From Terriglobus roseus (GTDB lineage: Bacteria; Acidobacteriota; Terriglobia; Terriglobales; Acidobacteriaceae): a stretch of 64,000 nt of DNA. Under the pieces are notes generated by a model that saw nothing but the letters and a program-made list of their open reading frames with translations, was not told the origin of the DNA and ran no database searches. Within the stretch, counting starts at the first letter, position 1. Each line of letters begins with the position of its first letter. The position numbers were made by a program, and so were the translations under genes. The stretch is taken from the NCBI RefSeq assembly GCF_900102185.1, contig NZ_LT629690.1, positions 744,001-808,000 of the forward strand. Reading direction: 5' to 3'. Positions 16,676 to 25,197 of this stretch are shown here, piece after piece.

Positions 16676-17469
16676 TGACGCGCTTTTATCCATTCCGTTT
16701 CGATATCGCGAATTGCCTGCTGGCCGTTGGCATAGCGTCTGCGAGCGTCCAAATGCTCGCACAAAAGCCTGCGCCGAAGTCGGTGGAGCAGGGCAAGTCG
16801 CAGACGAAGGAACAGGTGCGTGCGGATGCACATAAGCTGCCCGCTGAACGCGGTCAGGTGGTCGATCGCATTGTCGCCATCGTGAATGGCGACCTGGTGC
16901 TGGAAAGCGATGTCGAGGAAGAAGAGCGTTTCTCGAAGCTGTATCCCTATGGCGAGGATGAAACGAAGCCGCCGCGTGAGCAGGCCATCACGCGTTTGAT
17001 TGATCGCACTCTCGTGGTGCAGCAGCTTGGTGGTTTTCCGCAGGTTGCCATTTCCGATGATGAAGTCAATAAGGAAGAGGCTGATCTACGCAAGGACTTG
17101 CCCGCATGCGCACATGCGGATTGCGCAAGCGAAGCGGGATGGAAAAAGCTTTTGGAGCAATCGGGATTCACGGAAGAAGAGCTGCATGATCGCTTGAAGT
17201 TGCGCGCACAAGTGACGCATTTCATTGAGCAGCGTTTCCGCAGCGGCATCCGTATTGGCGATCAACAGATCGAGGACTATTACAACAACACGCTGTTACC
17301 GCAGTATGCGAAGCAGAAGGCGACTGCACCGCCGCTGGATTCCATCCGCGACCGGATTGAAGAAATTCTTTTGCAGGAGCAGGTAAGCACGCTGCTGGAT
17401 TCATGGCTAAAGACGTTGCGCGACTCCGGACACGTTCGCATGATGCAACCGAATGAGGAGGCGCCCTGA
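16675..17469 (+). CDS. SurA-like periplasmic chaperone lacking a PPIase domain
   Basis: A 264-residue protein with an N-terminal signal sequence (about 1-30). From ~60 it shows the SurA N-terminal pattern V-V-D-R-I-V-A-I-V-N-G-D-L-V-L-E-S-D-V, then A-I-T-R-L-I-D-R-T-L-V-V-Q-Q and the helical R-L-K-L-R-A-Q-V-T-H-F-I-E-Q-R-F. The parvulin (rotamase) domain of SurA is absent, so this is a chaperone module only. It overlaps both neighbours by TGATG, so all three proteins are made together and probably escort outer-membrane proteins to the Omp85 machine. Confidence 0.85.
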   Translation: MTRFYPFRFDIANCLLAVGIASASVQMLAQKPAPKSVEQGKSQTKEQVRADAHKLPAERGQVVDRIVAIVNGDLVLESDVEEEERFSKLYPYGEDETKPPREQAITRLIDRTLVVQQLGGFPQVAISDDEVNKEEADLRKDLPACAHADCASEAGWKKLLEQSGFTEEELHDRLKLRAQVTHFIEQRFRSGIRIGDQQIEDYYNNTLLPQYAKQKATAPPLDSIRDRIEEILLQEQVSTLLDSWLKTLRDSGHVRMMQPNEEAP

Positions 17470-20400
17470 TGACATTGCTGGACGCGAATACTCCTCCGCC
17501 GAATGAAAACGCACCTGCGCCAAAGAAGTCGCGTGGGTGGCGCATCACCGCATGGATTACGGCTTCCGTGCTGCTGCTCGTGGTACTGCTGGTTGTCGGT
17601 CTCGGTATATACACCACGACAGATGATTTTCAGAATCGCGTACGCACGCAGTTGATCGCTACCCTGGAAGATGCCACCGGCGGCAAGGTGGATCTGGCAA
17701 AGGTGCAGTTCAGCCTGATGCATCTGGCAGTAGAAGCTGATGGGCTGGTCATTCATGGGCTTGAAGGACCCGGTGAAGCTCCGTATCTTTCGGCGGATCG
17801 CATCCTGGTGCGCATCACGCTGAAGAATCTATTCGCGCATGCGACGGATTCCAAGGGCGCGATGAAATACATCACGCTGTCGCTGCTGCACGTGGACAAG
17901 CCGCAGATCCATCTGATCGTGGACAAGGACGGTAACACCAACCAGCCTGTACCTAAGACGAAGAGCACCAGCAACGAGCCAGTAATGGATACTCTGTTGG
18001 ATTTGCAGGCTTCGAAGGTGGAACTTGCGGACGGTGTTGCACTGCTGAATGATCGCGCGATTCCGTTTGATCTGGCGGCGCGTGATCTTGGTGTGAACGT
18101 GCACTACATCACGCGCACGGATCACTACGGTATTGATGTTGGTGTAAGTGACATCCGTACGCGGATGGATAAGATGCCGGAGGCGCAGTCACGGCTGAAA
18201 GTAAAAGCTGAGATTGGCCGCAAGCTCATCAGCATTCAACAGCTGAGTTTTGATACCGGGAAGAGTTCTCATCTGGATGCGACCGCGCATGTGGAGAACT
18301 TTGATAACCCCGTCTGGAATGTGACTGTGAAGGGCAATGTAGAGGTTCCGCAGATCTCTGTGTTGAGCGGTTTCCCAGGGCTTACAGAAGGCACAGTCGA
18401 TCTTGATCTTGCGGGACACTCCTGTGCTGTTGCACCGCAGGAGGCGCAGAAGAAGCCGCGCTTCTGGCAGCGTCGTAACCCAAAGGCAAATCCTTCCAGT
18501 ACAAAGACACTGCCGCCTACTCCTGAATGCGAGAAGGGATATCTGATGGTGGGCAGCGCGAAGCTGCACACGGTTGGCTATCACGATGAGTATGTGGTCG
18601 TGAATGGAGTGAATGGTGGCGCGGCGTTGAAAGTAACGCCGACGGAGCTACTGTTTAATGCGATCGCGCTGGACCTTCCCGGTGGCGGCACGATTGCTGG
18701 TGACATGCGCATCCACAACTGGCTCGGAGAGGTTCCACCGGACGCGCCTGCTCAATCTCCCACGGTTATCGCTGGACAGAAGACGGCGAATGCAACTGCG
18801 AAGATTGCGAATGCCAAGCCGCCCGCGACGGGCTCTCTGACGATTGCGCCGGTTGAACGCGCGCATGCCTACATTGACGTGAAGCTGGCGGGCATTTCGC
18901 TGCGAACGATTAATGAGGTCACTGAACCACGTCACTATTCTGACCTGGGCATTGATACGGCCGTGAATGGTCCTGTGCATGTGGAGTGGGGCGGAACGAC
19001 GAATGATTTGCCGAGCTCAGTGATTGTGGCTGCTGATCTGAAGCTGGCGCCACAGAACCTTCACCGCCGCGGTGCGATACAGAATATTCCGCTGAATGGC
19101 GTGGTGAAGGCGACGTATCGCGGATCCAACGAGACTGTTGCGATTCAGCAGTTGGAAGCTCATACGCCGGCATCGACGATTCAAGCAACGGGAACACTGG
19201 GTGTTGCTGGTGGCGATCGGCTGACAAGTCTGAACCTGATTGCAGACTTCCGTGATTTGTCTGAGTTTGATTCTGTTTTGAACACCGTTGGCTACGAGAG
19301 CAATGGCAAGAAGGGAAGCGCTGCACTGCCTGTGGCGCTGCATGGCGATGCGCACTTTCAGGGCGTTGCCTCAGGCCCGATTGCTGGACTGGATATCAAG
19401 GGACATCTGCAGGCCAATGATCTGACGGCACATCTCGGCAGTGCGGGTGATGTTGCGATTGATTCGCTTGTTGCCGATGCGGAGTATTCGCCGTCTGGTG
19501 TGACGGTTGCGAGTTCAACGATTCATCGTGGCACGGCGGTCTTGAATGCTTCGGGTGTGGTCAAGCCTCACCGCGTGGTGAAGCGTCGTGAAGTGTCGTA
19601 CGAGTTTGACGATCAGACTGAAGTGCAGGCGAAGCTGCAGCTTGCAGATGCGCAGATTCATGACGTGCTGGAAATTGCGGGTCAGGGTGCGCTGCCTGTT
19701 ACAGGTGTGATCGCTGTGAATGCCAATGTGAATGGAACCTTTGGCAATCTCATCGGTGACGGAACGTTGTCGTTGCGCAATGGTGTGGCGTATGACCAGC
19801 CCTATGACTCGGTAACGGCGAATGTTGCGGTGCGTGGTCAGGAGATATCCGCATCCACGCTGGATGTGAAGGCGCAGGGCGCGGAAGTTACCGGCAACGG
19901 TAGCTATGACCTGACGTCGAAACACGTTAAAGCTCATCTGCAGGCGAACGATGTTCGTTTGTCGAATCTATTGGTGATCCGAAAAGCAGGGACACCGGTG
20001 GATGGCGTGTTGACGTTACGCGCCGATGCGGATGGAACGCTGGATGCCCCCGGATTGAATGCGCACCTGCAACTGGTGAATGCAACGTACCAGAAGAAGG
20101 CGATGGGGCAGTTGACCGCGGACGTGAACAGCAGCGGCAACACGATCTATCTAAAGGCCCATAGCGATCTGTTGACCGCGAAGCTGGATGCAAATGGTCA
20201 GTTGCAGCTGGTGGGCGACTATCCCATGCAGGCGCATGCCACTTTCAGCAATCTTGATGTCGCTCCGATATTGAAACTCACAGACTCTTCGTTCGAAGCG
20301 ACTTCTGTGATCGCTGGCGAACTGAATGTGAGTGGTCCAGCGAGGAAGCCTGCGGCGCTGAATGGGGCGCTCACCGTAAATCCGCTGCAGGTCACCACGC

Positions 20401-21842
20401 AAGGACTTACCTTTACCTCTGCTGGGCCGATGCATGCCTCGTTGACGAACGGAACGGTGCGGCTGGATCAACTTCACATCACCGGCCCTGAGACGGATCT
20501 AAATGCTTCAGGCTCTGTGCAGGTGTTCTCTGCGGACGGCAAGCCATTGCCTGCCCAGGGAGGCGCGATCAATGCGCAGGCGAACGGCAGTCTGAATGTT
20601 GCACTGGCACATCGGTTGAAGCCGCAGGTGATTGCGTCTGGCATGGTCAACTTCAACGTGACGGCCAGCGGAAGTAGGTCGAAGCCGAACCTGGGCGGCA
20701 AGATGACGTTCAGCAACACGAACATTGCGTACGACACGATTCCGAATGGATTGTCGAACATTACTGGAACCGCAACGTTCACGGATGACCGGCTAGTGAT
20801 GGACAACGTCACCGCCACCAGTGGCGGCGGTCGCATTAAGCTGACGGGATTTGTACAGTTCCGTGGTGGCTTGTTTGCAGACATGACAGCGACAGCAACT
20901 GCGGTCCGTGTGCGCTATTACGGCGTGTCCGCAACGATGAATGCTTCGCTTCGGCTGCAGGGTTCGGGCGATGGCGCATCGCTTTCTGGCAACATCCTGA
21001 TCACGCGCTTTGGTCTTGCGGAGACATTTGACTTTGCTTCTGTCGCAGGCAGCACTGGCGATGTGTCGGCACCGCCTGACCCAGACTCGTTGTTGAACAA
21101 GATTGTTCTGAATGTTCATGTTCAGTCGTCACCGGCGTTGGATTTCCAGAACAGCTACGCGCGTATTGCGGGTACGGTGGACCTGTCATTGCGCGGCACA
21201 GCGGCTGTTCCGGCTGTGCTGGGCAAGGTAACCATCAATGATGGTTCGGCAACGTTCTCGGGGACGAAGTATCAGTTGCAGCGCGGTCAGATTTACTTCA
21301 ACAATCCGATCCGCATCGATCCTTTAATTGACCTGGATGCTACGGCGCGCGTGGAGAATTACGACGTGACCATTGGTGTTCACGGCACGTCGAAGAACTT
21401 CAAGCTGACGTATCGGTCGGAGCCGCCGTTGTCGCAGGCGGATATCTTCAACCTGCTGGCGCTGGGTCGCACACAGGAAGAGGCTGCGATTAATACGCAG
21501 CAGCTTCAGCAGCAGGGGCAGGATCCTACGACGAATGCGCTGTTGGGAGGAGCCTTGAACGCGACCGTCTCCAACCGCGTAAACAAGCTGTTCGGCGGCA
21601 GCGGCAAGGTGAAGATCGATCCTGCGTATGTAGGAACGATTGGCGCATCTTCGGCTCGCATTACGGTGGAGCAGCAGGTAACGCGGCAGATTACGGTGAC
21701 CTTTGCAACCAGCATCAATACGTCGGCACAGCAGTTAATTCAGTTGCAATACCAGTTGAGCGATAACAAATCGATTGTGGTTACGCGCGATGAAAATGGC
21801 GTGTTCTCCATGGTGTACAAGATTCGCAAGCGGTATCGTTAG
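17469..21842 (+). CDS. tamB: TamB/DUF490 translocation and assembly module protein
   Basis: A 1457-residue AsmA/TamB-type protein. One N-terminal transmembrane anchor (about 28-52) is followed by a very long periplasmic beta-rich stretch with repeated V-x-G-x-V and D-L-x-A patterns, expected to form a hydrophobic groove. The C-terminal TamB domain (about 1150-1457) has the conserved A-L-G-R-T-Q-E-E and V-T-F-A-T-S-I-N-T-S. TamB spans the periplasm and works with TamA in outer-membrane protein or phospholipid delivery. It begins inside the SurA-like stop codon (TGATG), and the Omp85 gene heads the operon. Confidence 0.92.
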   Translation: MTLLDANTPPPNENAPAPKKSRGWRITAWITASVLLLVVLLVVGLGIYTTTDDFQNRVRTQLIATLEDATGGKVDLAKVQFSLMHLAVEADGLVIHGLEGPGEAPYLSADRILVRITLKNLFAHATDSKGAMKYITLSLLHVDKPQIHLIVDKDGNTNQPVPKTKSTSNEPVMDTLLDLQASKVELADGVALLNDRAIPFDLAARDLGVNVHYITRTDHYGIDVGVSDIRTRMDKMPEAQSRLKVKAEIGRKLISIQQLSFDTGKSSHLDATAHVENFDNPVWNVTVKGNVEVPQISVLSGFPGLTEGTVDLDLAGHSCAVAPQEAQKKPRFWQRRNPKANPSSTKTLPPTPECEKGYLMVGSAKLHTVGYHDEYVVVNGVNGGAALKVTPTELLFNAIALDLPGGGTIAGDMRIHNWLGEVPPDAPAQSPTVIAGQKTANATAKIANAKPPATGSLTIAPVERAHAYIDVKLAGISLRTINEVTEPRHYSDLGIDTAVNGPVHVEWGGTTNDLPSSVIVAADLKLAPQNLHRRGAIQNIPLNGVVKATYRGSNETVAIQQLEAHTPASTIQATGTLGVAGGDRLTSLNLIADFRDLSEFDSVLNTVGYESNGKKGSAALPVALHGDAHFQGVASGPIAGLDIKGHLQANDLTAHLGSAGDVAIDSLVADAEYSPSGVTVASSTIHRGTAVLNASGVVKPHRVVKRREVSYEFDDQTEVQAKLQLADAQIHDVLEIAGQGALPVTGVIAVNANVNGTFGNLIGDGTLSLRNGVAYDQPYDSVTANVAVRGQEISASTLDVKAQGAEVTGNGSYDLTSKHVKAHLQANDVRLSNLLVIRKAGTPVDGVLTLRADADGTLDAPGLNAHLQLVNATYQKKAMGQLTADVNSSGNTIYLKAHSDLLTAKLDANGQLQLVGDYPMQAHATFSNLDVAPILKLTDSSFEATSVIAGELNVSGPARKPAALNGALTVNPLQVTTQGLTFTSAGPMHASLTNGTVRLDQLHITGPETDLNASGSVQVFSADGKPLPAQGGAINAQANGSLNVALAHRLKPQVIASGMVNFNVTASGSRSKPNLGGKMTFSNTNIAYDTIPNGLSNITGTATFTDDRLVMDNVTATSGGGRIKLTGFVQFRGGLFADMTATATAVRVRYYGVSATMNASLRLQGSGDGASLSGNILITRFGLAETFDFASVAGSTGDVSAPPDPDSLLNKIVLNVHVQSSPALDFQNSYARIAGTVDLSLRGTAAVPAVLGKVTINDGSATFSGTKYQLQRGQIYFNNPIRIDPLIDLDATARVENYDVTIGVHGTSKNFKLTYRSEPPLSQADIFNLLALGRTQEEAAINTQQLQQQGQDPTTNALLGGALNATVSNRVNKLFGGSGKVKIDPAYVGTIGASSARITVEQQVTRQITVTFATSINTSAQQLIQLQYQLSDNKSIVVTRDENGVFSMVYKIRKRYR

Positions 21843-21887
21843 AGCAACTTTGCCGGGTAATCCGGGTTTGTCTCTTTGGAGATGGAA

Positions 21888-22658
21888 ATGAAGATCAGAT
21901 CAAATGCGGGAATGGTGTTGGCGCTGGCAGCCGTGATGATGCCTACGCTCGCGCTGCGTGCTCAGGCGAAGGTGCCGGATGCGCAGATTCAGTCAGACGT
22001 ACAGAAGTCGCTGGATAACAAACAGTTCCATGATGTCCATAGCACCGTGAAAAACGGCATGGTGACGTTGACCGGCAATGTGGACCTGTACGCCACAAAG
22101 GAAGACGCGGAACACAAGATTCATCACAAGAAGGGCGTTGTCGCCGTGCAGAACCTGATCCAGGTGCAGGGTGGCAGCGAATTGTCCGACGTGCAGTTGC
22201 GCGACAAGCTTGCGGAGAAGCTGGCGTATGACCGTGTGGGTTATGGCACAACGGCGTTTAACAGCTTCACCATCGGCGTGCAGGGTGGTGTGGTTACGCT
22301 GGGCGGCGTAGCTTATGGTCCTACGGATAAGGATTCGGCGATCTCGTTGGTGTCCCACTATCCCGGTGTGAGGGATGTGGTGGACGATATTGAAGTGGCG
22401 CCGCTATCCCCGAACGATGATCGAATCCGTTTGTCTGCGGCACGCGCTATCTACGGTTTCCCGTCGCTCCAGCGGTATGCAATGGATCCGGCTAAACCCA
22501 TCCGCATTACGGTGGTGAACGGCGACATTACGCTGACCGGTGTGGTAGATCGGCAGGCGGATAAGGACGCTGCAGGCATCCGGGCGAACAGTGTTCCGGG
22601 AGCCTTTAAGGTGACCAATAATCTGCAGGTTGCCGGGGAATCGGCCGGCGAAAAGTAA
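21888..22658 (+). CDS. Exported protein with three BON domains
   Basis: A 256-residue protein. Its signal peptide ends near L-R-A-Q-A. Three BON repeats follow: I-Q-S-D-V-Q-K-S-L ... V-K-N-G-M-V-T-L-T-G-N-V, then L-R-D-K-L-A-E-K-L ... V-Q-G-G-V-V-T-L-G-G-V-A, then I-R-L-S-A-A-R-A-I ... V-V-N-G-D-I-T-L-T-G-V-V. BON modules are thought to bind membranes or peptidoglycan (OsmY type). Start 21888 follows GGAG by 6 bases. It lies 45 bases after tamB and may be its last operon gene, consistent with an envelope-stress role. Confidence 0.88.
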   Translation: MKIRSNAGMVLALAAVMMPTLALRAQAKVPDAQIQSDVQKSLDNKQFHDVHSTVKNGMVTLTGNVDLYATKEDAEHKIHHKKGVVAVQNLIQVQGGSELSDVQLRDKLAEKLAYDRVGYGTTAFNSFTIGVQGGVVTLGGVAYGPTDKDSAISLVSHYPGVRDVVDDIEVAPLSPNDDRIRLSAARAIYGFPSLQRYAMDPAKPIRITVVNGDITLTGVVDRQADKDAAGIRANSVPGAFKVTNNLQVAGESAGEK

Positions 22659-22702
22659 CGCAGTGGATTGCAGCAGGCGTGCGGCCATACACTAAGAGGT
22701 GT

Positions 22703-23593
22703 ATGGCCGTTTCGCTTGCACACACATGGCGCAGTACGCGCATTACGCTGGAGATGATCAAGTGGGAACACTCGATCTTTGCGCTTCCTTTTGCCCTGAC
22801 CGGCGCAGTGCTAGCCGCGGGTGGATGGCCGCATGCGGTGACACTGCTCTGGATCGTGGTGTGCATGGTGTCGCTGCGTACAGCGGCGATGGCGTTTAAT
22901 CGCTGGGCCGATGCCGAGATTGACAGCCTGAATCCTCGCACCAAGATGCGCGCCATTCCCGCGGGCCTTTTGTCGAAGGGATTTGTGGCGATGTTCACCA
23001 TCGTCTCGTTGGCGATCTTTTTGTTCGCTGCGGCGATCCTGAATCACCTGACGCTGCTGCTGAGTCCGATTGCGATTGTGGTGGTGCTTTCGTATAGCTA
23101 CATGAAACGGCTCACGCGTTGGTCGCACCTGGTGCTTGGACTGGCGTTGGGCATTGCGCCTTCAGCTGCTTGGATTGCTGTGCGAGGCACGCTTGATCCG
23201 CGCATCATTGTGCTGACCGGTGCGGTATTGCTGTGGGTTGCTGGTTTTGATGTGCTGTATGCGTGCCAGGACTTTGAGCACGATCGCACGCATGGATTGA
23301 ACAGTGTGCCGCAGGCATTCGGTGTGCAGGGCGCGTTCTTGTTGGCTCGGCTGATGCACGTGCTGATGCTGGGATTGCTGGCTTGGCTGGTGGTGCTGTT
23401 TCACCTTGGCCCGATTGCGATTGCGGGTGTGGTGTTGGTGGCAGGGCTGCTGCTCTATGAGCACAGCCTGGTTTCACCCAAAGACATCAGTCGCATGAAT
23501 GCTGCGTTCTTCACGCTGAACGGAATCATCTCCGTAGTGTTCTTTATTTCTGTGGCTGCGGATATCGCTGTACGGAACCTGCAGAGCCGCTAA
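22703..23593 (+). CDS. UbiA-family prenyltransferase (candidate MqnP)
   Basis: A 296-residue protein with eight or nine hydrophobic helices. The first Asp-rich motif is in N-R-W-A-D-A-E-I-D and the second in Y-A-C-Q-D-F-E-H-D. These Mg/prenyl-diphosphate-binding motifs are typical of 4-hydroxybenzoate-type prenyltransferases. In organisms using the futalosine route (mqnC is at 0.5 kb) such a UbiA homologue usually acts as MqnP, prenylating the naphthoate intermediate. That assignment is inference. Start 22703 has AGAGG very close upstream; GTG 22679 is an alternative. Confidence 0.85.
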   Translation: MAVSLAHTWRSTRITLEMIKWEHSIFALPFALTGAVLAAGGWPHAVTLLWIVVCMVSLRTAAMAFNRWADAEIDSLNPRTKMRAIPAGLLSKGFVAMFTIVSLAIFLFAAAILNHLTLLLSPIAIVVVLSYSYMKRLTRWSHLVLGLALGIAPSAAWIAVRGTLDPRIIVLTGAVLLWVAGFDVLYACQDFEHDRTHGLNSVPQAFGVQGAFLLARLMHVLMLGLLAWLVVLFHLGPIAIAGVVLVAGLLLYEHSLVSPKDISRMNAAFFTLNGIISVVFFISVAADIAVRNLQSR

Positions 23594-23670
23594 AGATATC
23601 GCTATCGCAGAAGTGCATCGTTTAACCTGCCTGTGGCTGTTGTAAGCAATCATGGCTGTGGGGAGAGGCG

Positions 23671-24348
23671 ATGCGCGCTGCTGCGTTGATGATGATGTTT
23701 GTGGTGTCTATCGCTGGGTTTGCGCAGACAGCGCCTCCTGCAAACTCTGCTGAAGCTGACTTCTCTCAGAGTCGTCGATATCACGATGCCAATGCGACTG
23801 CGAAAGCGCGAGTAGTGTTTCTTGGTGATTCGATCATGGATTACTGGGGTAGTCACAACGGCAAGTGGTTCGCTTATACGGGTTGGATCAACCGAGGCAT
23901 TGGCGGCCAGACCACGCAACAATTGCTACTCCGAGAGCGCCACGATGTGTTGGATCTTCACCCTCAGGCGGTGGTGCTGGAAGGCGGCAGCAACGACATG
24001 CGGCTGGGATTTTCGCCGGAGGAGATTCGCGACAACGTTCTCTCTATGGGCGAGCTTGCGCAGGCGAATGGATTGAAGGTGTACGTCGCGCAGATGACGC
24101 CAGTGTGTGATTGTGTGAGGGTGCTAACGGGATTGCGCACGGTGGAACACATTCATCATTTGAATGAACTGCTGGTAGCGATGGCGCAGAAGAAACATTG
24201 GGATGTTCTGGATTTCAACTCGCCGCTAGCGGATGCCGAAGGGAAGATGCGTGCCGAGTTGACTGTGGATGGAGTGCATCCGAATGATCGCGGATATGAG
24301 TTGCTAGCTCCTGTTGTGGAGCGTGCGCTGGCTGGTTATACCAAGTAA
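23671..24348 (+). CDS. Secreted SGNH/GDSL-family hydrolase
   Basis: A 225-residue esterase/lipase-like protein with a signal peptide of ~18 residues. The four SGNH blocks are visible: F-L-G-D-S-I (Ser), G-I-G-G, G-G-S-N-D (Asn) and D-G-V-H-P (Asp/His). The W-I-N-R-G-I-G-G-Q-T-T context is typical of sialate-O-acetylesterase or platelet-activating-factor acetylhydrolase-like members that deacetylate sugars or lipids. Substrate is unknown. It is followed by a terminator and is convergent with the CsbD gene. Confidence 0.88.
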   Translation: MRAAALMMMFVVSIAGFAQTAPPANSAEADFSQSRRYHDANATAKARVVFLGDSIMDYWGSHNGKWFAYTGWINRGIGGQTTQQLLLRERHDVLDLHPQAVVLEGGSNDMRLGFSPEEIRDNVLSMGELAQANGLKVYVAQMTPVCDCVRVLTGLRTVEHIHHLNELLVAMAQKKHWDVLDFNSPLADAEGKMRAELTVDGVHPNDRGYELLAPVVERALAGYTK

Positions 24349-24369
24349 TTTCGCAGCGATGAAAAAGAG

Positions 24370-24395
24370 ACGGCGGGAAGATATCTTCCCGCCGT
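24370..24395. terminator. Bidirectional terminator between GDSL and CsbD genes
   Basis: A perfect 11-bp stem (24370-24380 with 24385-24395) with a 4-base loop. The minus side continues TCTCTTTTT; the plus side has a weaker TGTTATT. Confidence 0.75.
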
Positions 24396-24414
24396 TGTTA
24401 TTAGTGCAAGGTTG

Positions 24415-24753
24415 TTATGCGGAGCGACGAAGGTCGTCACGCTTGATCTGCTCGCGCGTCTTCATTTCATCCATTTTGCTGTTTACAGAGTCTTTGATGT
24501 TCTCAACGCCCGCTGCAAATTTGTCGCGCGCTGTTACGGGTTCTCCACTGACTACGTCCGCACGTGTCTTGGCGGTCTTTTGCATCTCGTGGACGGTGTC
24601 CTTCGCATTTCCCCACGTTTCCTTCGCGGCACCCTTTACACGATCTTCTGCGCCTGCATTGGCGAGGTCGTGGCTGCCTACTGCGTTGCCCACTGCTTCT
24701 TCTGCCTTGCCGAATGCATTCTGCATCTTGCCCTTGATCTGATCGGTGTTCAT
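24415..24753 (-). CDS. CsbD-family stress protein
   Basis: A 112-residue, highly charged helical protein. It opens M-N-T-D-Q-I-K-G-K-M-Q-N-A-F-G-K-A-E-E-A-V-G, the CsbD signature, with a second copy-like segment D-R-V-K-G-A-A-K-E-T-W-G-N-A-K-D. The C-terminal extension past ~65 is polar. CsbD proteins are induced by general stress; their molecular role is unknown. A strong GAAGGAG lies before the ATG. Confidence 0.88.
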   Translation of the reverse strand: MNTDQIKGKMQNAFGKAEEAVGNAVGSHDLANAGAEDRVKGAAKETWGNAKDTVHEMQKTAKTRADVVSGEPVTARDKFAAGVENIKDSVNSKMDEMKTREQIKRDDLRRSA

Positions 24754-24820
24754 CGTTTTCTCCTTCGCATTGATGCTGCGTTCTTACGCGAACGATGGGT
24801 ATGATGCAGCGCGGAATGGA

Positions 24821-24850
24821 AAAGGCCACCGCATGGTTGCGATGGCCTTT
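24821..24850 (-). terminator. Terminator after the lmo0937-like gene
   Basis: An 8-bp outer stem (24821-24828 with 24843-24850) with further G+C pairs inside, followed on the minus strand by TTTTCC. It lies about 40 bases past the stop of the 49-residue membrane protein. Confidence 0.65.
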
Positions 24851-24887
24851 CATGAGTTTCAAAATGTCGCGTTGATTTTTACAGGGC

Positions 24888-25037
24888 CTAAAGAGATCTG
24901 CGTCCCGCCAGAAGATTGAAGATCAGCGAGATGATCGCGAGCACGATCAGAATATGAATCCAGCCACCGACGGTATAGCCGCTGACGAGGCCCAGCAGCC
25001 ACAGTACAAGCAGAATTACGGTAATTGTCCAAAGCAT
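24888..25037 (-). CDS. lmo0937-family small membrane protein
   Basis: A 49-residue protein made of two transmembrane helices around the turn V-S-G-Y-T-V-G-G-W-I-H-I-L, ending N-L-L-A-G-R-R-S-L. This matches the tiny lmo0937/DUF5670-type membrane proteins often found beside CsbD and other stress genes. A good GGAGAG lies 8 bases before the ATG at 25037, and a terminator follows. It sits just upstream of csbD on the same strand, which suggests a shared envelope or osmotic-stress role; function is unknown. Confidence 0.8.
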   Translation of the reverse strand: MLWTITVILLVLWLLGLVSGYTVGGWIHILIVLAIISLIFNLLAGRRSL

Positions 25038-25166
25038 CGTCGACTCTCCAGATGCCCTGGCCAGCCGGGCCGGGGCGGGGAATTAGTGTGTACCAACGCC
25101 ATGCGTGACATGACGTTTGCAGCCACATCAACATAGTTGCCGGGTAAACTTGGCGAGTTGTCCCTT

Positions 25167-25192
25167 GCGCGAAAACAATGTCGATTTCGCGC
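25167..25192 (+). promoter_or_regulatory. Hairpin immediately before pheA
   Basis: A perfect 8-bp inverted repeat, GCGCGAAA and TTTCGCGC with a 10-base loop, ends 5 bases before the ATG at 25198. It could hinder ribosome access or mark a start further inside the gene. No T-run follows, so it is not a terminator. Confidence 0.4.
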
Positions 25193-25197
25193 GGCGC

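Noticed and set aside
25038-25166. Leader peptide before pheA
   Set aside because: A search for a short ORF with a Phe run found none, and no terminator follows, so the attenuation seen at aroK is not repeated here.
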